Source: Rhizobacter sp. Root404 (GTDB lineage: Bacteria; Pseudomonadota; Gammaproteobacteria; Burkholderiales; Burkholderiaceae_C). Taken from it: a stretch of 64,000 nt of DNA. The notes under the pieces are model-generated. The model did not search any database. It worked only from the letters and a program-made list of their open reading frames with translations, and was not told the DNA's origin. Shown one piece after another: positions 28,984 to 36,174 of this stretch. The translations under genes were made by a program, and so were the position numbers. The DNA lies in assembly GCF_001425865.1 (NCBI RefSeq), contig NZ_LMDS01000004.1, forward strand, positions 1,055,586-1,119,585, written 5' to 3'. Every line of letters starts with the position of its first letter. The stretch's first letter is position 1.

Positions 28984-30240
28984 TCAGCCCTGCAGGCTGA
29001 ACGCCTGGGCGTTGCGGCCCATGACCTCGGTGCGCCGCACCTCGGTCCAGTACATCCAGATCAGCGAGACCCAGACCACGCCGTACATCAGCATGAAGGC
29101 GCTGGAGCGGATGCCGGTGAGATCCATCAGCGCGCCGAACATGATCGGCAGCACGAAGCCGCCCATGCCGCCGGCCAGACCGACGATGCCGCTGACGGTG
29201 CCGATGTTGGTCGGGTAGTCGTCGCTGATGTACTTGAAGACGCTGGCCTTGCCGAACGCGAACGCGATGCCGAGCAGGAACATCAGCCCGGTGAAGGCGT
29301 AGACGTTGAGCCCGAGGTGGAACGTGCGCGGGCCGCCGACCGTCAGCACCGTGAAGTCGGTCTGCGGATACGACAGCAGGAACAGGCAGATCCAGCTGAC
29401 CCACAGCACCCACCAGGTCACGCTGTGTGCGCCGTACTTGTCCGACAGCCAGCCGCCGACCGCGCGCAGCACGCCGCCCGGCAGCGAGAAGCAGGCTGCC
29501 AGCAGCGCGGCGGTGCGGATGTCCAGCCCGAACTCGCCGACGTAGTACTGCACCATCCACAGCGACAGCGCCACGTAGCCGCCGAACACGATGCTGTAGT
29601 ACTGGCAGTACTTCAGCACCCGCGGCTCCTTGAGCATCTTCAGCTGGTCGCGAAAGCGGGTGTTCGACGGCACCAGGTGCGCCGGGTCGCTGGCGCTGAG
29701 CAGCCAGAACAGCACGACGGTGCCGAGCATGATCGCGGCGTAGACCTTCGGCACCATCGCCCAGCCGAAGGCGACGACCAGCGCCGGCGCGACGAACTTG
29801 TTGACCGCGGCGCCCGAATTGCCGGCGCCATAGACGCCCATCGCGAAACCTTGCCGGTTCTTCGGGAACCAGCGCGCGACGTACGGCGTGCCGACCGAGA
29901 ACGAGCCGCCGGCCAGGCCGACGAACAAGCCGATCACCAGGAAGTGCCAGTACGCGGTGGCGTAGCTCATCAGCCAGATCGCCGGCACCGTGATCGCCAT
30001 CAGGATCGTCATCACGAGGCGGCCGCCGTACTTGTCGGTCCAGATGCCGAGCGGCACGCGGATCAGCGAGCCGGTCAGCACCGGCATCGCGGTCAGCAGG
30101 CCGAACTCGGTGGCGTTCAGTCCCAGCGTCTTCTTGATCGGGATGCCGATCACGCCGAACATCATCCACACCATGAAGCACACGGTGAACGCCAGCGTGC
30201 TGACCAGCAGCACCGCCAGTGCCTGGCTCTTCTTGCTCAT
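28984..30240 (-). CDS. narK1: NarK1-type nitrate/proton symporter (MFS)
   Basis: The 418-residue porter has twelve hydrophobic helices. The NNP signature segments are GLAGGSFSVGTPYVARWFPK and AFGKASVFKYISDDYPTNIGTV. It is shorter than the downstream NarK2 and comes first in the operon, which matches NarK1 (nitrate/H+ symport) in the two-porter arrangement. ATG 30240 (MSKKSQALAVLL) is preferred; ATG 30252 is in frame. Expression is probably under anaerobic and nitrate control from the region upstream, where a FNR-like site is seen. Confidence 0.9.
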   Translation of the reverse strand: MSKKSQALAVLLVSTLAFTVCFMVWMMFGVIGIPIKKTLGLNATEFGLLTAMPVLTGSLIRVPLGIWTDKYGGRLVMTILMAITVPAIWLMSYATAYWHFLVIGLFVGLAGGSFSVGTPYVARWFPKNRQGFAMGVYGAGNSGAAVNKFVAPALVVAFGWAMVPKVYAAIMLGTVVLFWLLSASDPAHLVPSNTRFRDQLKMLKEPRVLKYCQYYSIVFGGYVALSLWMVQYYVGEFGLDIRTAALLAACFSLPGGVLRAVGGWLSDKYGAHSVTWWVLWVSWICLFLLSYPQTDFTVLTVGGPRTFHLGLNVYAFTGLMFLLGIAFAFGKASVFKYISDDYPTNIGTVSGIVGLAGGMGGFVLPIMFGALMDLTGIRSSAFMLMYGVVWVSLIWMYWTEVRRTEVMGRNAQAFSLQG

Positions 30241-30393
30241 CGCGTCGCCCACTCGTTTCGCATGCGGCCACTGTAGGAATGGCCGCCGTCTCGCGGTATC
30301 CGTCAGCTGGGGCGGCGCGGCGCGGCAGAGGAACTAGCGGCGCCGCGCCGCCATCGTCCTGTCGAACTACCCGCGCGGGAACATCACGCGCGC

Positions 30394-30407
30394 TTGCGCT
30401 GGATCAA
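30394..30407. promoter_or_regulatory. FNR/FixK-like half-conserved box upstream of narK1
   Basis: TTGCGCTGGATCAA has the 5-4-5 spacing of a FNR box. The right arm ATCAA is perfect and the left arm TTGCG keeps the TTG core. It overlaps the narL stop codon and lies about 155 bp upstream of narK1, so an activated narK1 promoter would have a leader of roughly 120 nt. Inferred. Confidence 0.45.
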
Positions 30408-31093
30408 GCCAGGCCGTGCTCGGCTGCGATCACGGCAGCGTGGACGCGCGAGCTCACCTCCAGCTTGCGCAGGATGTGCTGGACGTGGATCTTCACGGTC
30501 GTCTCGGCGATGCCGAGCGTGCGCGCGATCTCCTTGTTGCCCTGGCCGCGGGCGATACCACGCAGGATGTCGAGCTCGCGGCGCGACATCACGTCCAGCC
30601 GCGACGCCGGCGCCACGGCCGCTAGCGGGGGGTCGGCGGGCACGGCGCGCGCCGCGCTCGCATCGCGGTAGGCCGCGACCAGCTTGCCGGTCATCTCCTG
30701 CGCGACGACGCTCTCGCCGCGCACCGCGCGCCGGATGGCCTGCGACAGCGCGTCGCCCTCGATCGTCTTGAGCAGGTAGCCACACGCGCCGCCGCGCAGC
30801 GCGGCCGCGAGGTCGCGCTCGTCCTCGCTGACCGTGAGCATCAGCACCTTCGCGCCGGGCGCGGCTTCGTGCAGCGCCGGCAGCGCGTCCACGCCGTTGA
30901 CGCCGGGCAGGTGGTTGTCGAGCAGGATCACGTCGGGCCGCAACTCGCCGGCGCGGCGCTGCGCCTCGCCGGCGTCACCGGCGTCGCCGACGACCTCGAA
31001 CTGCGGGTCGCGCTGCAGCAGCGCCGTGAGCCCGCGCCGGAACAGGGTGTGGTCGTCGACGACCAGGATGCGGATGGTGGCGGCGTCGCTCAT
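30404..31093 (-). CDS. narL: Nitrate/nitrite response regulator NarL
   Basis: A 229-residue response regulator. The receiver domain holds VVDDH at the acidic pocket and the phospho-acceptor Asp59 in VILLDNHLPGVNG; the switch lysine is in GYLLKTIEG. The C-terminal LuxR-type HTH is seen in MSRRELDILRGIARGQGNKEIARTLGIAETTVKIHVQHILRKL. It starts 4 bp after narX, so the kinase-regulator pair is one transcript. It should activate nar genes when nitrate is present. Confidence 0.95.
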   Translation of the reverse strand: MSDAATIRILVVDDHTLFRRGLTALLQRDPQFEVVGDAGDAGEAQRRAGELRPDVILLDNHLPGVNGVDALPALHEAAPGAKVLMLTVSEDERDLAAALRGGACGYLLKTIEGDALSQAIRRAVRGESVVAQEMTGKLVAAYRDASAARAVPADPPLAAVAPASRLDVMSRRELDILRGIARGQGNKEIARTLGIAETTVKIHVQHILRKLEVSSRVHAAVIAAEHGLA

Positions 31094-31097
31094 CGGC

Positions 31098-33017
31098 TCA
31101 TGCCACCTGGGGTTGCCGTGCCGCGGCGTCCGCCGGCACCGTCCGCCGGGCCGGCGGCAGCGTCAACACGACCGAGGTGCCGCGCTCGGGCGTGGACAGC
31201 ACGTCGAGGTCGGCGCCGAGCCGCTCCGCGCGCTCGGCCATGATGCGCAGGCCGACATGCGTCTCGTCCTGCCGCAAGCCCGGGCCGGCGAAGCCGCGGC
31301 CGTCGTCGCGCACCTCGAGCCGCCACTGCGGCTGCTTCTGCACGTCCAGCCACACCTGGCTCGCCCCGGCATGCTTGCGCACGTTGGACAGCGCTTCCTG
31401 CACGATGTGCAGCACCTGGATCTGCGTGTCGGGGGTGAGCGGCAGGCCGTCGCCCTGGATCTGCAGCGCGGTCTTCAGGCCGGTCTGGTGCTCGAACTTG
31501 CGCAGCGTCGTCATCAGCGCGGGTTCGATGTCCTCCGCGTTGGCGCGGGTGCGGAAGTGCATCAGCAGTTCACGCACATCACCATAGCTCTCGCGCACGC
31601 CGAGGTCGATCTCGCCGAGCACGTGCTGCACCTGGGCGGCGTCGCCGTCGGCCAGCGCGTCGCGCATCAGCTGAACCTGGATCTTCAGGAAGGCGAGCGA
31701 CTGCGCGATCGAATCGTGCAACTCGCGCGCCAGGAAGCTGCGCTCCTGCGACACCGCCGCCTCGAGGCCGAGCGCGTTCAGGCGCAGGTTCTCCATCGCG
31801 CCGGCCAGCTGCACCGTCAAAGCCTCCAGCAACGAGCGCTCGGGCTCGGCGACCTCGACCTGGGCGTGGAAAAACAGGTCGACCTCGCCCATCAGCCGGT
31901 CGTGCAGGCGGATCGGGATCGACACCACGGTCTCGAAGCCCGCTTTCGCGCAATGCCGCATCCGCGCCGGCTGCATGGCGCGGATCGGGATCACCCTTGC
32001 ACCGCCGATCGCGGAAGGCGCGGCGCAATGGCAATCGCCGGCGGTCAGGCAGTGCTCGGCCTCGACCATCGCGGGCGGCAGGCCCTGCGAGGCCAGCATC
32101 AGGTAGCTGCGGTTCGCCTCGTCGGACCAGCGCAGCGCCACGCCGTCGGCCCGCGCGATCCGCACGATCCGCTGCGAGAAGCCGGTGGCCAGGTCGTCGA
32201 GCGAGACCGCGCGGGTCACGAGGTTGGTGACTTCCAGCAGGCTCTCGAGCCGCTCGTGCTTCTCCTCCAGTTGCGCGGTCTTCTGCTGCACGCGCGCCTC
32301 CAGGTTGCGGTACATCGACTGCAGCTGCCCCGCCATGTCGTTGAACCCGGCGCCGAGCGCGCCGAACTCGTCGGTGGTCGTGCACTCGACTCGCGCGCCC
32401 AGGTCACCCCCCTGGAGGCGACGGATCGCCTGCTTCAGCAGCCCGACCGGCTCCAGCACGAACCGGTAGCCGGTGTAGAGCAGCACCCCGGCCCCCACCA
32501 CGGCCAGCGCCATCAGCGCGAGCTGCAGCAGGTGCATCAGCGAGGTCCAGCGCGACAGGTGGGCCTCGATGCCGTCCACCAGCGCGTCGATGTGCGAGAC
32601 GAACGTCGAGGTCGCCGCGCCCAGCGCGGCCGGCGTCGCGGCGGCCGTCGGGACGCCGGCCGCGCGCTCGCGGTAGCGCAGCCAGTCCTGCTCGACGGTG
32701 GTGAAACGCTGGCGCACCAGATCGTCCCACGGCACGAAGAGCGGGCGCTCGGGGTCGCCGTTGCGCAGCAGTGCCAGGCTGCGGTCGAACTCGGCCACCT
32801 GTTGCGGCAGGGCCCGCGAGTCGCCGGCCGACAGCGACAGCATCATCCGGTAGGCCTGCATGCGCATGCGGCCCGCCTCGTTCACCGACGCGGCACCCCC
32901 TTCGAGCTGCAGGGACATCCACACCAGGACCGCGATCGAGCACAGCGCCGCCAGCAGGAACGGCGTCGCGACCAGTGCGAGCTTGGCGCCTAGTGGCCAG
33001 TGACGGATGGTGGGCAT
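31098..33017 (-). CDS. narX: Nitrate/nitrite sensor histidine kinase NarX
   Basis: The 639-residue kinase has an N-terminal transmembrane helix (about 11-35), a periplasmic nitrate-binding P-box at 43-57 (SVNEAGRMRMQAYRM), a second helix (about 162-182) and a HAMP domain (about 183-235). A central GAF-like region carries the NarX-type cysteines Cys323, Cys329 and Cys331 in EHCLTAGDCHC. The HisKA_3 site is His434 in ARELHDSIAQSLAFLK, followed by the ATPase domain (VQEALSNVRKHA, VRDDGRGF). It senses nitrate and phosphorylates NarL. Confidence 0.95.
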   Translation of the reverse strand: MPTIRHWPLGAKLALVATPFLLAALCSIAVLVWMSLQLEGGAASVNEAGRMRMQAYRMMLSLSAGDSRALPQQVAEFDRSLALLRNGDPERPLFVPWDDLVRQRFTTVEQDWLRYRERAAGVPTAAATPAALGAATSTFVSHIDALVDGIEAHLSRWTSLMHLLQLALMALAVVGAGVLLYTGYRFVLEPVGLLKQAIRRLQGGDLGARVECTTTDEFGALGAGFNDMAGQLQSMYRNLEARVQQKTAQLEEKHERLESLLEVTNLVTRAVSLDDLATGFSQRIVRIARADGVALRWSDEANRSYLMLASQGLPPAMVEAEHCLTAGDCHCAAPSAIGGARVIPIRAMQPARMRHCAKAGFETVVSIPIRLHDRLMGEVDLFFHAQVEVAEPERSLLEALTVQLAGAMENLRLNALGLEAAVSQERSFLARELHDSIAQSLAFLKIQVQLMRDALADGDAAQVQHVLGEIDLGVRESYGDVRELLMHFRTRANAEDIEPALMTTLRKFEHQTGLKTALQIQGDGLPLTPDTQIQVLHIVQEALSNVRKHAGASQVWLDVQKQPQWRLEVRDDGRGFAGPGLRQDETHVGLRIMAERAERLGADLDVLSTPERGTSVVLTLPPARRTVPADAAARQPQVA

Positions 33018-33077
33018 CTGGCGGAAGAGGCCTTCGTGGTGTGGCGCCGAGGGTCGGCCCTGAGCCGGGGACAGAGC

Positions 33078-33091
33078 TTGCGCTAGCGCAA
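33078..33091. promoter_or_regulatory. Perfect FNR/FixK-like palindrome between narX and the hemerythrin gene
   Basis: TTGCGCTAGCGCAA is an exact 14-bp dyad. It fits the relaxed FixK2-type consensus TTG(A/C)-N6-(T/G)CAA and resembles the box upstream of narK1. Its centre is 67 bp from the narX start and 58 bp from the hemerythrin start, so a single CRP/FNR-family dimer could activate either direction at about -41.5. Inferred. Confidence 0.55.
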
Positions 33092-33142
33092 ACCAATGTC
33101 AAGAAAGTGTCTGCACGATGGATCTCGCCACCCCTGGACACC

Positions 33143-33790
33143 ATGGAACACGCCAGCCTGATCATCATCCGCCGCGAGCACCGCGCGCTGTCGGCGATGC
33201 TGCGCGCGATCGTGCTGCTTCTGGACGCCCACCGCAAGCGGGGCACCCTGCCCGACTTCGGCGCGTTGCGGGCCATGCTGTTCTACGTCGACGAGTTCCC
33301 CGAACGCCTGCACCACCCGAAGGAAAGCCGGTTGCTGTTCCCGAAGCTGCGCGGGCGCGACGCCGCGACCGATGCACTGCTCGAGCGGCTGGAGCGCGAG
33401 CACGCCCACGGCGAACACGCGATCCGCGAGCTGGAGCACGCGCTGACAGGGTTCGAGATGATGGCCGAGACCGAAGAGTGCGATGAGCGCCGTGCCGTCT
33501 TCGAGCAGGCACTGACGATCTACATCGACCGTTACCTCGAGCACATGAAGACCGAGGAAGCCCACGTACTGCCGCTGGCCGAACGCGTGCTGAGCGCCGG
33601 CGACTGGGTCGAACTCGATGCCGCATTCGCGACCAACCGCGACCCGCTGGCCGGCGCCGAGCCGGTCGCGGCGTACCGGCCGCTGTACCTGAAGATCCTG
33701 CATGCGCTGCCCGCGATGGGCGGCGTCGCCGGCGCGCTCGAAGCGCTCGCAGGATCCGGTCCCGCGCGCTACCGCTGGCCGCACGGCTGA
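33143..33790 (+). CDS. Hemerythrin HHE-domain protein
   Basis: A 215-residue four-helix protein. Candidate di-iron ligands are in RREHRALSAML, ERLHHPKESRLLFP, REHAHGEHAIREL and YLEHMKTEEAHVLPLAE, giving the H-HxxxE-H-HxxxE pattern of HHE domains. Such proteins bind oxygen or NO or help repair iron centres. Being divergent from narX and sharing the FNR-like box, it likely functions under denitrifying or low-oxygen conditions, possibly in NO protection. The ATG at 33143 gives MEHASLIIIRREH. Confidence 0.82.
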   Translation: MEHASLIIIRREHRALSAMLRAIVLLLDAHRKRGTLPDFGALRAMLFYVDEFPERLHHPKESRLLFPKLRGRDAATDALLERLEREHAHGEHAIRELEHALTGFEMMAETEECDERRAVFEQALTIYIDRYLEHMKTEEAHVLPLAERVLSAGDWVELDAAFATNRDPLAGAEPVAAYRPLYLKILHALPAMGGVAGALEALAGSGPARYRWPHG

Positions 33791-33853
33791 CCCGTCAGCG
33801 CCCGACGCAGGCGAGCCCTTCGTTCCGGGGGGATGGCCTGCGTCCGATCCCGA

Positions 33854-33924
33854 TTGACACGACCGGGTCGAATCCTATACTTCACCTCGTTCCCAAAACA
33901 AAACGTCGTTCTATTCTTCAGAAC
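33854..33924 (+). promoter_or_regulatory. Sigma-70 promoter and IclR-type operator A of the ThuA gene
   Basis: TTGACA at 33854-33859 and TATACT at 33876-33881 are separated by 16 bp, a strong promoter match. The dyad GTTCT-N7-AGAAC occupies 33908-33924 and extends to CGTTCT...AGAACG, about +20 to +36 from the predicted start. The same dyad recurs at five other promoters in this window. A ribosome site AGGAG precedes the ATG at 34021. Confidence 0.75.
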
Positions 33925-34020
33925 GCACGCAGCGGGCCTCGATCGGCTGCGGGAACTGCGGCGACAACGAGTGACAACGAGGGCATCGTGGAAACGATCC
34001 ACATCAACAGGAGCAACAGA

Positions 34021-35025
34021 ATGAAATTCGGAGTCAAACACGCGTTCGCGGCGGCCGTCGCAACGCTGGCAGTCACAGGCGCCCAGGCGCAAGTCGTCGG
34101 CCTCGGCACGAACAGCAACCTGCCGCCCGGCGCCTTGCCGACGAGCTGGGACCCGACCTACAACGTGTGCCGCGGCACCGACCCCAAGTGCTACAACAAC
34201 TGGATCCCGACGCGCCAGAAGCGCGTGCTGATCTTCAGCCGCACCGCCGGGCCGCGCCACGCCAACCTGGGCACCGCGCTGGCCGCCGGCCTGAACCCGC
34301 CGCTGAACGCCAACAACACCGCGGTCGCCGGCCTGAAGGCCTGGCTCGAGGCCGAGGGCATCCAGGTCGACTACACCGAGGACGTGACCCGCATGCCGGG
34401 CCACACCGCGACCTACTCGGCCGTGATCTTCATGAGCCCGACGCGCGACTTCATGCAGGCGCACGGCCGGGCCGTGAACCCGAACTACGCGGTCGACACC
34501 TCCACCAGCGCCTACCTCGACGCGGCCAAGGTCAACCTGCGCCAGTACGTGCGCGGCGGCGGCGGCTTCGTCGCGATCCACAACGCCTACGGCGGCGAGT
34601 ACAACTGGCCGTGGTACGAAGGCCTGCTCGGCAACGCGAACTACTACAACCATGGCGCCGCGCAGAACGGCACGGTCAACATCGTCGGCTCGTCGGATCC
34701 GTCGACCGCCGGCGTGTCGTCGTCGTTCACGTTCCATGACGAGTGGTACAACCTCGTGCCCTACCCGACCAAGGTCAAGTTCCTGGCGACGGTCGACGAA
34801 GCGTCGCTCGCGACCAAGTCGAGCACGCACCCGGGCCATGGCAACTTCCACCCGGTCGCCTGGTGCCAGTACTACGACGGCGGCCGCGCCTGGCTGACCA
34901 CGCTCGGCCACGACGCCGCGGCGTTCATCGACGGCTCGAGCCAGCCCGGCCAGGCCGAGTTCAAGAAGATGGTCGTGCAAGGCGTCAAGTCCGCGATGGG
35001 CCTGACCGAGTTCTGCACCAAGTAA
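34021..35025 (+). CDS. Secreted ThuA-domain protein
   Basis: The 334-residue product has a signal peptide (MKFGVKHAFAAAVATLAVTG, cleaved after AQA). The ThuA-like class I glutamine-amidotransferase fold starts at KRVLIFSRTAGPRHANLGTAL and includes GLKAWLEAEGIQVDYTEDV, YVRGGGGFVAIHNAYGG and NFHPVAWCQYYDGGRAWLTTLGHD. Family members are linked to trehalose or other sugar metabolism, but most are uncharacterised. Two cysteines in the N-terminal extension (VCRGTDPKCYNNW) could form a disulfide. It is monocistronic with its own terminator and is preceded by operator A. I cannot name its substrate. Confidence 0.78.
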   Translation: MKFGVKHAFAAAVATLAVTGAQAQVVGLGTNSNLPPGALPTSWDPTYNVCRGTDPKCYNNWIPTRQKRVLIFSRTAGPRHANLGTALAAGLNPPLNANNTAVAGLKAWLEAEGIQVDYTEDVTRMPGHTATYSAVIFMSPTRDFMQAHGRAVNPNYAVDTSTSAYLDAAKVNLRQYVRGGGGFVAIHNAYGGEYNWPWYEGLLGNANYYNHGAAQNGTVNIVGSSDPSTAGVSSSFTFHDEWYNLVPYPTKVKFLATVDEASLATKSSTHPGHGNFHPVAWCQYYDGGRAWLTTLGHDAAAFIDGSSQPGQAEFKKMVVQGVKSAMGLTEFCTK

Positions 35026-35046
35026 GCCACTTCCCCGGCTGACCCG

Positions 35047-35079
35047 GCGCCCGCGGATCGAGAGGTCCGCGGGCGCTTT
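35047..35079 (+). terminator. Rho-independent terminator after the ThuA gene
   Basis: An 11-bp perfect stem, GCGCCCGCGGA (35047-35057) with TCCGCGGGCGC (35066-35076), has an 8-nt loop and is followed by TTT. It lies 21 bp after the stop codon. Confidence 0.75.
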
Positions 35080-35100
35080 CACGTTCGGCGTGCGCCAACG

Positions 35101-35124
35101 AAAACGCCCCGCATCGGCGGGGCG
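35101..35124 (-). terminator. Rho-independent terminator after the PEP-CTERM gene
   Basis: On the minus strand the 8-bp stem between 35124-35117 and 35112-35105 (GCGGGGCG arms, 4-nt loop) is followed by TTTT (35104-35101). It terminates transcription of the gene ending at 35158. Confidence 0.7.
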
Positions 35125-35157
35125 CGCGAGCCGCCGGCCGGAGCCGGCGCTGGCGGA

Positions 35158-35994
35158 TCAGTGGGCGCGGCGGCGCCGTGCCACGGCGGCCAGGCCGGCG
35201 AGGCCGAAGGCCATCAGCGCGTACGTGCCCGGCTCCGGCACCGGCGCGGCGAACGCGACGGCGCTGCCCGACAGCGTGTAGTACGCGGCCTGCCCGGCCG
35301 CGAGCGTGTAGGTCCAGCTGAAGTGACCCGAGGTCGAACCGGTGCCGCCGGCCAGGTCGCTGGACAGCAGGCCGTCGCCGAAGCTGGCGGTCTCGTCGCC
35401 GTCGGTCGAGGACAGCAGGTTCAGCGCCGTCTGGCCGAAGCCGAGCGACGAGCCGCCCGGCGCGACGACGCCCAGGTCGTAGTAGAGGTCGAACGTGATC
35501 GTGCCGCCGGCCAGGTTGCCGTCGCCGTCGAGCAGCACGAACGCGCCGGACTGCACCGCGCTGGCGTTCGCCGAGTTCGGCAGCGCCGGCGGCGGGTTCG
35601 CGCCCGGTGTCGCGCTCGCCGACAGGTTGAAGCCGCCGGTCGCGAGCTGCGTCATCACGTCGGTGAACTGCACGGTGTTGCCGGTGGCGAGCGCGTTCGG
35701 CGTCTGGGCGATGCGGTTCAGCCCCTGGTTCCAGTCGTTCGCGGTGTACAGGTCGGTCGGGGCGCCGAGCAACCCGCCGGCCTCGAGTGCGCTCATGTCG
35801 AGGCTCTGGTACGCGTCGACGGCCCAGGCGAAATTGCCGGAGAACTCGGCCGCGCTGACGCTGAAGGACGTGATCCGCAGCGTCGCGTTGTCCGCAGCCC
35901 AGCTCGCGCTCGCGCCGCAGGCCAGCGCGGCCGCGACGCTGACGGCTCTCAGCGCGACGGCGCCCGCCGAACGAACGATTGATTTCGATGTCAT
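35158..35994 (-). CDS. PEP-CTERM sorting-domain secreted protein
   Basis: A 278-residue exported protein. It has a signal peptide (about residues 1-34, ending ASASWA) and a low-complexity Gly/Ala/Ser-rich middle with few charged residues. The C-terminal sorting signal is VPEPGTYALMAFGLAGLAAVARRRR: the PEP motif, a hydrophobic helix and an Arg cluster. Exosortase EpsH/XrtA recognises this signal during exopolysaccharide-associated export; no exosortase lies in the window. GGAGA precedes the ATG at 35994. It is transcribed away from the repeat-protein gene and has operator B in its promoter. Function unknown. Confidence 0.85.
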   Translation of the reverse strand: MTSKSIVRSAGAVALRAVSVAAALACGASASWAADNATLRITSFSVSAAEFSGNFAWAVDAYQSLDMSALEAGGLLGAPTDLYTANDWNQGLNRIAQTPNALATGNTVQFTDVMTQLATGGFNLSASATPGANPPPALPNSANASAVQSGAFVLLDGDGNLAGGTITFDLYYDLGVVAPGGSSLGFGQTALNLLSSTDGDETASFGDGLLSSDLAGGTGSTSGHFSWTYTLAAGQAAYYTLSGSAVAFAAPVPEPGTYALMAFGLAGLAAVARRRRAH

Positions 35995-36036
35995 CTGTGT
36001 CTCCGGTTGTGAGGTGTTCTTCAACGACTTGCTCCA

Positions 36037-36093
36037 GTTCTGTTCTGCAGAACGTCGTTGCAAAATGCTAACTTTCATGCGAAATGATGTCAA
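36037..36093 (-). promoter_or_regulatory. Sigma-70 promoter and IclR-type operator B of the PEP-CTERM gene
   Basis: On the minus strand TTGACA (36093-36088) and TAGCAT (36070-36065) are 17 bp apart. Downstream, GTTCT-N7-AGAAC spans 36053-36037, about +5 to +21. Within it is the perfect sub-palindrome GTTCTGCAGAAC. The promoter hexamers and spacing are identical to those of the quinoprotein promoter at 39810-39782. Confidence 0.75.
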
Positions 36094-36174
36094 ACTTGGG
36101 ACCCACCGATTCGAGTGGTCGCGTGAACCCTTGCATGGGCGATTCACCGTTGATTCGAGAGCCTTGGAGACGAC

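Noticed and set aside
30241..30393. NarL heptamer pairs upstream of narK1
   Set aside because: I looked for TACYYMT-type heptamers in inverted arrangement and found no convincing pair, although NarL control is expected.
35105..35124. Hairpin as part of a regulatory dyad for the ThuA gene
   Set aside because: The run of four A's before the stem makes it a standard minus-strand terminator for the PEP-CTERM gene.
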